Below are positions 1 to 5,319 of a stretch of 11,877 bases of DNA, piece after piece (positions within the stretch are counted from its first letter, which is position 1; every line of letters begins with the position of its first letter). The stretch spans positions 1 through 11,877 of the forward strand of contig JAISPO010000074.1 in assembly GCA_031274855.1 (NCBI GenBank), given 5' to 3'. The DNA is from Zoogloeaceae bacterium. GTDB taxonomy: Bacteria; Pseudomonadota; Gammaproteobacteria; Burkholderiales; Rhodocyclaceae. Both the position numbers and the translations under genes were made by a program. The notes under the pieces are model-generated. The model saw only the letters and a program-made list of their open reading frames with translations. It did not search any database and was not told where the DNA came from.

Positions 1-246
1 ATCAACAGCATCGGACAAGTTTTCGAACACCCGCAAGTCCGCCATCGCAACATGCGCATCGACCTGCCCCATCCGGTCGCAGGCAGCACCCCATCGGTCG
101 CCAACCCGATCAAGTTCTCGAAAACCCCGATCCAGTACGGGAAAGCGCCACCCACACTCGGCCAGCACACCCGCGAAGTCCTCGCCGCCATCGGCGGCTT
201 CTCCGAAACAGAAATTCAGGAACTAATGGAGAAGCGGATCATCTAA
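1..246 (+). CDS. CaiB/BaiF-family CoA-transferase, C-terminal fragment
   Basis: The frame is open from the first base and ends at TAA 244-246, giving the last 81 residues of a protein whose start lies outside the window. The text (IGQVFEHPQVRHRNM, then LPHPVAGS, SVANPIKFS, APPTLGQHTREVL and a final EIQELMEKRII) matches the usual C-terminal end of family III (CaiB/BaiF, formyl-CoA transferase-like) enzymes. These move CoA between carboxylic acids in the cytoplasm. The catalytic aspartate of the family lies upstream and cannot be checked, and the substrate cannot be told from this part. The ATG at 52 is internal, because homology begins before it. The gene converges on the minus-strand FAD protein gene and is followed by a repeat and an intrinsic terminator. 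Confidence 0.85.
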   Translation: MNSIGQVFEHPQVRHRNMRIDLPHPVAGSTPSVANPIKFSKTPIQYGKAPPTLGQHTREVLAAIGGFSETEIQELMEKRII

Positions 247-250
247 GAAG

Positions 251-334
251 TAACAGTCACTAGTCACTAGTTACTAGTAACTACCAACTAGTGACTAGCA
301 ACTACCAACTGGTTTCAGGTTTCAGGGTGCAGGG
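251..334. repeat. Degenerate heptanucleotide tandem repeat (NACTAGT type)
   Basis: Directly after the CoA-transferase stop the sequence can be read in 7-base steps: TAACAGT, CACTAGT, CACTAGT, TACTAGT, AACTACC, AACTAGT, GACTAGC, AACTACC, AACTGGT (251-313). Three further steps of a second type follow: TTCAGGT, TTCAGGG, TGCAGGG (314-334). Within it, 268-283 is a perfect 16-base palindrome. Positions 260-272 and 286-298 form a perfect 13-base inverted repeat with a 13-base spacer, so two alternative cruciforms or hairpins are possible. The low complexity and AT-rich core differ from the GC-rich genes on both sides. Heptameric intergenic repeats are known in several bacterial groups; I cannot assign this one to a named family. 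Confidence 0.75.
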
Positions 335-380
335 TACATAGTTTTTAGGTTTCAGTTGTATCTTGCACCCTGCTTTTTTT
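323..380 (+). terminator. Intrinsic terminator of the CoA-transferase gene
   Basis: Arms 323-338 and 357-372 pair over 16 positions, 14 Watson-Crick and two that become G-U in the plus-strand RNA, with an 18-base loop. Seven T residues follow at 374-380. Polarity fits plus-strand transcription only, because the minus-strand side has no T run. The right arm and T run lie inside the 3' end of the convergent FAD protein gene (stop at 345-347). The heptamer GGTTTCA occurs at 311-317, 318-324 and 348-354, linking the terminator to the repeat beside it. Confidence 0.7.
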
Positions 381-2027
381 GGAGGCAAGGTCAAGATTAA
401 GCGCTACCGCTTCGGCAAGGCGAATGCCGTCGACCGCCGCTGAGAGGATGCCGCCCGCGTAACCCGCCCCTTCGCCGCCCGGATAAAGGCCGCGTGTGTT
501 GAGGCTTTGGTAGTGGTTGCCGCGAGTGATGCGCACCGGTGAGGAGGTGCGGGTTTCAACGCCAGTCAGTAGAGCGTCGGCGAGCGCGAAGCCGTGGATT
601 TGTTTGTCGAAGGCCGGAATCGCTTCGCGCAGGGCCGCGACCACGTAGCCGGGCAGACAGCCGGCCAGATCGGTGAGGCGGATGCTTGGCGTGTAGGAAG
701 GTTGCACTGCGCCTAATTCTGTCGAGGGTTGGCCGGCGAGAAAATCACCGACTTTTTGCGCTGGCGCAGCGTAGTTTTCGCCACCGGCTTTGAAGGCCGC
801 CTGTTCCCACCGGCGCTGGAATTCAATACCGGCCAGCGGGTCGACTGCGTCATCGGAAAAATCTTTGGGTTCGATGCCGACTACCAGCGCGGCATTGGCG
901 TTGCGCTCGGCGCGCGAGTATTGGCTCATGCCGTTGGTGACTACGCCGCCCGTCTCGGAAGCCGCCGCCACGACCTGCCCGCCCGGACACATGCAGAAGC
1001 TGTAGACCGAGCGGCCATTCTGGCAGTGATGCACCAGCTTGTAGTCGGCAGCGCCCAGTTCGGGATGTCCGGCAAATTTGCCGAGACGGGCACGGTCGAT
1101 CAGGTTTTGCGGGTGTTCGATGCGCACGCCGATGGAGAAGGGTTTGGCTTCCAGATGCACACCGCGCTCATGCAGCAAGCGGAACGTGTCGCGCGCGCTG
1201 TGGCCGATGGCGAGGATGACGTGATCGGCAGCGATGCGTTCGCCGCTGGCCAGCGTGACGCCGCGTATATGGCCTTGCCCATCGGCAGCCCGCTCGATGT
1301 CGAAATCGGTGACACGGCTCTGGAAGCGGATTTCGCCGCCAAGCCGTTCAACGGCGGCCCGCATGTTCTGTACCACGCGCACCAGACGGAACGTGCCGAT
1401 GTGCGGCTTGCTGACGTAGAGAATTTCCGGCGGCGCATCGGCGGCCACCAGTTCTTCCAGTACCTTGCGGCCACGGTAGCCGGGGTCTTTGATCTGGCTG
1501 TGCAACTTGCCGTCCGAAAAAGTACCGGCTCCGCCTTCGCCGAATTGCACATTCGATTCGGGGTCGAGCTGCCCCTGCCGCCAGAGGCTCCAGGTGTCTT
1601 TGGCGCGTTCGCGCACTTCTTTGCCGCGTTCGAGCAGCAGGGGCCGGAAACCCATCTGCGCCAGAATCAGCGTCGCAAACAGCCCGCAGGGGCCAGCGCC
1701 GATCACCAGCGGGCGATTGGAAAATCCGGCGGGCGCTTGCGCGACGTAGCGATAGCGCATGTCCGGCGCTGGCCGCGCGCCCTTGCGCTGCGCGGCTGCG
1801 GCGGCCGCGGGCTTGAGTTCTGCATCGACCGTGTAGATGAAGTGAATGTCGGACTTCCGGCGCGCGTCGTAACTGCGGCGGAAGATGGTATAGCTAACGA
1901 GATCGTCCGCAGCGATGCTCAGCCGCGTCAGAATCGCGGCCTTGAGGTCGGCCTCGGCATGATCGAGCGGGAGTTTGATTTCGGTGAGGCGCAGCAACGC
2001 CGCCCCACCGGTTTCATTTCCACTCAT
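345..2027 (-). CDS. FAD-dependent dehydrogenase-like protein (COG2509 type)
   Basis: A 560-residue soluble flavoprotein of the widespread, biochemically uncharacterised COG2509 group. Residues 1-100 form a small N-terminal domain without cofactor motifs. A Rossmann FAD-binding motif GAGPCG is at 110-115, ending in an acidic residue in LLLERG near 134. A glycine-rich FGEGGAGTFSDGKL segment lies near 162-175, and the conserved GVETRTSSPVRI is at 489-500. A second FAD-contact segment, GLYPGGEGAGYAGGI, begins at 513. The reaction and substrate are unknown. The ATG at 2027 overlaps the nlpD stop by 4 bases (ATGA), which suggests translational coupling and membership of the surE operon. The last nine or so residues (SRVQDTTET) are encoded by the arm of the convergent terminator, so the tail is probably not conserved. 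Confidence 0.88.
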   Translation of the reverse strand: MSGNETGGAALLRLTEIKLPLDHAEADLKAAILTRLSIAADDLVSYTIFRRSYDARRKSDIHFIYTVDAELKPAAAAAAQRKGARPAPDMRYRYVAQAPAGFSNRPLVIGAGPCGLFATLILAQMGFRPLLLERGKEVRERAKDTWSLWRQGQLDPESNVQFGEGGAGTFSDGKLHSQIKDPGYRGRKVLEELVAADAPPEILYVSKPHIGTFRLVRVVQNMRAAVERLGGEIRFQSRVTDFDIERAADGQGHIRGVTLASGERIAADHVILAIGHSARDTFRLLHERGVHLEAKPFSIGVRIEHPQNLIDRARLGKFAGHPELGAADYKLVHHCQNGRSVYSFCMCPGGQVVAAASETGGVVTNGMSQYSRAERNANAALVVGIEPKDFSDDAVDPLAGIEFQRRWEQAAFKAGGENYAAPAQKVGDFLAGQPSTELGAVQPSYTPSIRLTDLAGCLPGYVVAALREAIPAFDKQIHGFALADALLTGVETRTSSPVRITRGNHYQSLNTRGLYPGGEGAGYAGGILSAAVDGIRLAEAVALNLDLASKKSRVQDTTET

Positions 2028-2941
2028 TGACGCTGCGGCAACAGCTTGAGCGGATCGACAGGTTGACCCTTGTGGCGAATCTCAAAATGGAGCTTGGCTT
2101 GATCAGTGCCTGAGCTGCCGATCTCGGCAATCTTCTCGCCCTTGGTCACCACTTGGTCGAGCTTGACCAGAATCTTGCTGGTATGCGCATAAACGGACAG
2201 GTAGTCGGCATCATGGCGGACGATGATGAAATCGCCATACTTGTCCAAGCTGCCAACAAAGCTGACTTTACCGGCACCGATGGCTTGAATCGGCTCGCCT
2301 TTGCGACCGGCAAGGTCAATACCGCGGCTGATCTCGCCGCTCTCGTTCTTGCCGAAACCTTGAATCACTTTACCGGCCCCCGGCCAAGTCCAGTCGAAAC
2401 CGGCTGAAACCGCCGGTACCGATGGCGGCGGCGTAACCGTCACCACCGGCTCGGTTGGTCGCGCTGTTGGCGGTGTGCTGCCGTCCATCGCCCGCGCCTG
2501 AGCCAGCGCCGTATTCGAGTACGCGATCTTGCCGCCCTTCGGTTCGCGGATCGCGCCGTCAGCGCCACTCGCGCTGCCGCCGCCAGCGCCGCTTTCGCCG
2601 ACAACCGTGATGGCCGTGGAACCCACAACCGGCTTGACTTCAACACCGGCACCGGCAGGCGGCTTGATGCGCAATTCCTGCCCAATTGAGATTTTCGTCT
2701 CGTCGGACAGGTTGTTCCACTCCATCAGGTCGCGCGTCGAAACGCCGTTATTGAGGGCAATGCGATAAAGGTTGTCGCCTTGCTTGACCGTGTAGAACTC
2801 GTCGCGCGTCGCGGGCGCAGTAGCCACGACAGCCTCTTTCTCGACGACGACAGGTTTTCTTGCGCTGGTCACCGGCGCAGGCGGGCTGCTCGCGCAACCG
2901 GCCAACGTCAACAAGACAATCAGATAAGGGAAGCGCCGCAT
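2024..2941 (-). CDS. nlpD: NlpD-like lipoprotein, LysM plus degenerate LytM/M23 domain
   Basis: Residues 1-16 are a lipoprotein signal with lipobox LAGC (Cys16). A LysM peptidoglycan-binding domain covers about 48-95 (FYTVKQGDNLYRIA). A long Gly/Ala/Pro-rich linker follows, then an M23/LytM domain from about 182 to 303. NlpD is known to activate cell-wall amidases at division rather than cut peptidoglycan itself. That fits here: in the HxGxD motif the His is Ser205 (Asp209 kept), and in the HxH motif the first His is Lys283 (His285 kept); His253 is present. An open frame extends up to 3052, but I chose the ATG at 2941 because it begins the signal peptide, has GGGAG nine bases upstream and lies one base after the pcm stop. 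No rpoS follows. Confidence 0.92.
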   Translation of the reverse strand: MRRFPYLIVLLTLAGCASSPPAPVTSARKPVVVEKEAVVATAPATRDEFYTVKQGDNLYRIALNNGVSTRDLMEWNNLSDETKISIGQELRIKPPAGAGVEVKPVVGSTAITVVGESGAGGGSASGADGAIREPKGGKIAYSNTALAQARAMDGSTPPTARPTEPVVTVTPPPSVPAVSAGFDWTWPGAGKVIQGFGKNESGEISRGIDLAGRKGEPIQAIGAGKVSFVGSLDKYGDFIIVRHDADYLSVYAHTSKILVKLDQVVTKGEKIAEIGSSGTDQAKLHFEIRHKGQPVDPLKLLPQRQ

Positions 2942-2942
2942 T

Positions 2943-3599
2943 TCATTCAACTCCCGGCAACAGTGGCACGAAGCGCACCGGATCAAACTTCGTTTCAACC
3001 ATGCCTTTGTCCGTCCGCTCAAACAGACATAGAGACTGGTCGATCGTTCCAACCGGCAGCATCAGGCGACCACCCGCTGCCAACTGATTCAGCAAAGCCG
3101 ACGGCACGGTGGATGCCGCAGCGGCTACCATGATGGTATCAAAAGGCGCTGCTTCAGGCAGCCCCGCCATGCCATCGGCATGTTTGAGGCGGACATGCGA
3201 AAACTTCGCCGTGCGCAAATTTTCGCGTGCCTGCGCCAGCAGAGGCGCGAGCCGTTCAACCGCGTAAACCTGCTTGCTCAACGTACCCAGCACCGCAGCC
3301 TGATAGCCGCAGCCCGCGCCGACTTCCAGCGTCCGGCCCAGCTTTTCGCGGCCCGCCAGCAGCAACTCGATCATGCGCGCCACAACGTAAGGCTGCGAAA
3401 TGGTTTGCCCCAGAATCAGCGGCAAGGCCGTGTCCTCGTAGGCGCGATGCGCGAGCGCGGCGCTGACGAAAATATGGCGCGGCACCAGCGTCATGGCCGC
3501 CAGCACACGCTCATCGCGGATACCCTGCTCGCGCAAGCGGGCTATCATGCGCGCGCGTGTGCGCTGCGAAGTCATGCCGATGCCTTGCAGGGCCATCAT
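2943..3599 (-). CDS. pcm: Protein-L-isoaspartate O-methyltransferase
   Basis: Repairs damaged proteins in the cytoplasm by methylating L-isoaspartyl residues with S-adenosylmethionine. With the start used here it has 218 residues, close to the usual size. TISQPYVVARM (about 66-76) is the family's substrate-binding signature. LEVGAGCGYQ (91-100) is the SAM-binding motif I. APFDTIMVAAA and the final RFVPLLPG also match the family. A TTG at 3611 in the same frame is a possible start. I preferred the ATG at 3599 because it gives a 4-base ATGA overlap with the surE stop; a second ATG follows directly at 3596. The gene sits between surE and nlpD, an order also found in E. coli. Confidence 0.93.
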   Translation of the reverse strand: MMALQGIGMTSQRTRARMIARLREQGIRDERVLAAMTLVPRHIFVSAALAHRAYEDTALPLILGQTISQPYVVARMIELLLAGREKLGRTLEVGAGCGYQAAVLGTLSKQVYAVERLAPLLAQARENLRTAKFSHVRLKHADGMAGLPEAAPFDTIMVAAAASTVPSALLNQLAAGGRLMLPVGTIDQSLCLFERTDKGMVETKFDPVRFVPLLPGVE

Positions 3600-4333
3600 T
3601 GGCTTAGCCAATCCCGAACCGTACCGATCTGACCGGCATGGGTCAGATCAATCTGCAACGGCGTCACCGAAACGAAACCGTTGGCAATGGCGTGAAAATC
3701 CGTGCCCTCGCCCGCATCGGCGGCTTCGCCCGCCGCGCCGACCCAATAAACCGTCTCGCCGCGCGGCGTCACCTGCGACACCACTTTTTCCGCCTTGTGC
3801 CGCCGCCCCAGCCGCGTCAGGCGCACACCGTGAATTTCCGGCTCGTCGGGAACATTGACGTTCAACAACACCGGCGTATTGAACGGGTGGCGCTGAAAGC
3901 GTTCGACCAGCTCACGGGCAATCCGCGCCGCCGTGGCAAAATGCGCGCCGCATTTGCTCGTCAGCGATATCGCCATCGCCGGAACGCCCAGCAGATAACC
4001 CTCTGTGGCCGCCGCCACCGTGCCGGAATAAATGGTGTCATCGCCCATGTTGGCCCCCAGATTGATCCCCGAGATGACCATATCTGGAACATGATCGAGC
4101 ATGCCGGTGACCGCCAGATGCACGCAATCGGTCGGCGTGCCATTGACAAAGTAATAACCGTTCGCCGACCGCCGCAAACGCAAGGGCCGATCAAGCGTCA
4201 GGGAATTACTCGCCCCGCTGCGATCACGCTCCGGCGCCACTACCGTCACATCCGCAACCGGCGCCAACGCTGCCGCCAGCACCTCGATGCCAGGGGCAAA
4301 ATAGCCGTCGTCGTTACTCAACAAAATACGCAT
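3596..4333 (-). CDS. surE: 5'/3'-nucleotidase SurE (survival protein)
   Basis: A metal-dependent phosphatase that dephosphorylates nucleoside monophosphates and is linked to stationary-phase survival. The 245-residue protein starts with the family signature MRILLSNDDG. The metal ligands are visible as Asp8, Asp9, Ser39 (in RSGASNS) and Asn91 (in SGINLGANMGDD). GTPTDCV (65-71) and YSGTVAAATEG are further conserved blocks. The length is typical. It is the first gene of the surE-pcm-nlpD-FAD protein operon. The start at 4333 lies about 44 bases after the expected transcription start of the promoter at 4384-4392. Confidence 0.95.
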   Translation of the reverse strand: MRILLSNDDGYFAPGIEVLAAALAPVADVTVVAPERDRSGASNSLTLDRPLRLRRSANGYYFVNGTPTDCVHLAVTGMLDHVPDMVISGINLGANMGDDTIYSGTVAAATEGYLLGVPAMAISLTSKCGAHFATAARIARELVERFQRHPFNTPVLLNVNVPDEPEIHGVRLTRLGRRHKAEKVVSQVTPRGETVYWVGAAGEAADAGEGTDFHAIANGFVSVTPLQIDLTHAGQIGTVRDWLSQ

Positions 4334-4383
4334 GGCGGCTTGGCTTGAATACGGGTCATGGGAATAGGCGGCGAGAATTTGAA

Positions 4384-4392
4384 ATTATAGCA
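4384..4392 (-). promoter_or_regulatory. Extended -10 promoter of the surE operon
   Basis: Read on the minus strand, 4392-4384 is TGCTATAAT: a perfect TATAAT with the extended TGN. The -35 position at 17-base spacing (4412-4407) reads GCCGGT and matches the consensus poorly, which an extended -10 can tolerate. The predicted start is near 4377, leaving a leader of about 44 bases before surE. The poor -35 lies in one arm of the inverted repeat at 4404-4456, so an activator or repressor could act here; that is inference. Confidence 0.6.
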
Positions 4393-4403
4393 ACTCGCCC
4401 GCC

Positions 4404-4456
4404 CTGACCGGCTGCCGCAATCGCTTACCTGCCGGACAAAGAAAACCGCCGGTCAG
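4404..4456. repeat. 9-base inverted repeat upstream of surE
   Basis: CTGACCGGC at 4404-4412 and GCCGGTCAG at 4448-4456 are exact reverse complements, separated by 35 bases. The arm centres are 44 bases apart, about four helical turns. The proximal arm covers the -35 position of the surE promoter. It could be a pair of protein-binding half-sites or chance; no T run follows, so it is not a terminator. The region 4334-4476 holds no gene. Confidence 0.4.
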
Positions 4457-4476
4457 TGAAAAGCGGCTGGACACAA

Positions 4477-4513
4477 AAGCAAAAGGCCAATCCGAAAATT
4501 GGCCTTTTTGCTT
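4477..4513 (-). terminator. Intrinsic terminator of tRNA-Pro
   Basis: The arms 4477-4491 and 4498-4513 contain ATTGGCC/GGCCAAT plus flanking A/T pairs, with a 6-base loop at 4492-4497. On the minus strand the GC core is followed by TTTT, GC and TTTT. It starts 11 bases after the encoded CCA end of the tRNA. The hairpin is nearly symmetric, so it could also stop plus-strand transcripts. Confidence 0.8.
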
Positions 4514-4524
4514 GAAGTAACTAA

Positions 4525-4601
4525 TGGTCGGGGTGGCGGGATTCGAACTCGCGACCCCTTGCACCCCATGCAAGTGCGCTACCAGGCTGCGCTACACCCC
4601 G
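4525..4601 (-). tRNA. tRNA-Pro (anticodon GGG)
   Basis: A 77-base cloverleaf including the encoded CCA (4527-4525). Acceptor stem CGGGGTG/CACCCCG with discriminator A; D stem GCGC/GCGC with loop AGCCTGGTA; anticodon stem CTTGC/GCAAG with loop ATGGGGT, giving anticodon GGG for proline codon CCC (and CCU by wobble); variable loop GGGTC; T arm GCGAG-TTCGAAT-CCCGC. The first base pair C1-G72 with A73 is the proline-type acceptor end, and the D arm and anticodon loop match E. coli tRNA-Pro(GGG). The T stem has one A-C mismatch (positions 52-62). It has its own promoter and terminator. Confidence 0.95.
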
Positions 4602-4610
4602 ACGGCGCGC

Positions 4611-4619
4611 ATTGTAGCA
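4611..4619 (-). promoter_or_regulatory. Extended -10 promoter of tRNA-Pro
   Basis: On the minus strand 4619-4611 reads TGCTACAAT, one base off the consensus TATAAT and with the extended TGN. It lies between the merR stop (4631) and the tRNA. The predicted start near 4604 would leave only about three bases before the mature 5' end at 4601. No good -35 is visible, so readthrough from the upstream operon may add to expression. Confidence 0.5.
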
Positions 4620-4630
4620 GAGGCGCGGCT

Positions 4631-5005
4631 TCAGACGCGCAGTAATTCAATAACGCCGGTCAGTTCGGCGCGCAGGGAGAGGGTTGCGGGCAAAGCCGGC
4701 ACAGGCGCAATGAACACCGACTCATGATGATCCCCCAGCACATCCTCCAAGCGATTGCGCGCGCCGCTGATAGTGAAGCCTTCGTCGTAGAGAAGCTGGC
4801 GGATGCGCCGCACAAGCAGCACTTCGTGATGTTGATAGTAGCGGCGGTTGCCGCGCCGCTTGACCGGCTTGAGTTGAGTGAATTCCTGCTCCCAATAGCG
4901 CAGCACATGCGGCTTGACGCCGCAAAGCTCGCTGACCTCGCCAATAGTGAAATATCGCTTGGCAGGGATGGGCGGCAGCTCACTGCCTGGGCTGTTGAGC
5001 GTCAT
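4631..5005 (-). CDS. MerR-family transcriptional regulator next to ihfA
   Basis: A 124-residue protein with an N-terminal winged helix-turn-helix of the MerR type. RYFTIGEVSELCGV (17-30) and KPHVLRYWEQEF (31-42) form the HTH, RRGNRRYYQ (50-58) the wing, and VRRIRQLLYDEGFTISGARN (65-84) the second helical pair. The C-terminal 35 or so residues are short and show no effector domain or metal-binding cysteine pair, so the signal it senses is unknown. The ATG at 5005 overlaps the ihfA end by 26 bases, with AAGG nine bases upstream. A MerR gene of this type directly after ihfA is common in beta- and gammaproteobacteria. Its target is not indicated by the sequence. Confidence 0.9.
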   Translation of the reverse strand: MTLNSPGSELPPIPAKRYFTIGEVSELCGVKPHVLRYWEQEFTQLKPVKRRGNRRYYQHHEVLLVRRIRQLLYDEGFTISGARNRLEDVLGDHHESVFIAPVPALPATLSLRAELTGVIELLRV

Positions 5006-5294
5006 TCAAGTTCGCCTTTTCGACAGAACTTTTGAGCTTCTGGCTGGCATGGAAGGTGACTACGCGGCGGGCGGTAATCGGAATCTCTTCGCCCGTTTTG
5101 GGATTGCGTCCGGGCCGCTGGGACTTGTCACGCAACTGGAAATTGCCAAATCCGGACAACTTGACACCCTCCCCAGCTTGCAGGGCCTTGCTTATTTCCT
5201 CGAAAAAAGCCTCGACCATGTCCTTGGCTTCTCGTTTGTTCAAGCCTACCTTGTCAAATAACAAGTCAGCCAGCTCGGCTTTCGTCAACGTCAT
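4980..5294 (-). CDS. ihfA: Integration host factor, alpha subunit
   Basis: A DNA-bending protein that acts with IHF beta in recombination, replication and sigma-54 or other promoter control. The 104 residues include TKAELADLLFDKVGLNKREA (helical dimer part), the core GVKLSGFGNFQLRDK and the DNA-binding arm RPGRNPKTGEEIPITARRVV with its intercalating proline, then VTFHASQKLK. The open frame continues up to 5387, but homology starts at MTLTKAEL, so I used the ATG at 5294; GGAAG lies nine bases before it. The gene follows pheT by 25 bases, the same order as in E. coli. The C-terminal tail after KLKSSVEKA is variable in the family. Confidence 0.96.
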   Translation of the reverse strand: MTLTKAELADLLFDKVGLNKREAKDMVEAFFEEISKALQAGEGVKLSGFGNFQLRDKSQRPGRNPKTGEEIPITARRVVTFHASQKLKSSVEKANLNDAQQPRQ

Positions 5295-5319
5295 CACCCT
5301 TTTCTTCCATCTCTTTTTA

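Noticed and set aside
251..313. CRISPR array or phage attachment site in the ACTAGT-rich stretch
   Set aside because: The repeats are 7 bases long without spacers, and no integrase, cas gene or tRNA lies nearby.
729..2030. 433-residue plus-strand open frame antisense to the FAD protein gene
   Set aside because: It mirrors the codon structure of a gene with clear homology, has no recognisable domain, and such long antisense frames are normal in GC-rich coding DNA.
2942..3052. Longer NlpD beginning at 3052
   Set aside because: The extra 37 residues lie inside pcm, would bury the lipoprotein signal peptide and are not part of the family.
4385..4573. 62-residue minus-strand open frame across the tRNA and its terminator
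   Set aside because: It reads through the tRNA-Pro and hairpin sequences, so it is not a real gene. The plus-strand frame at 4524-4727 over the same tRNA is rejected for the same reason.
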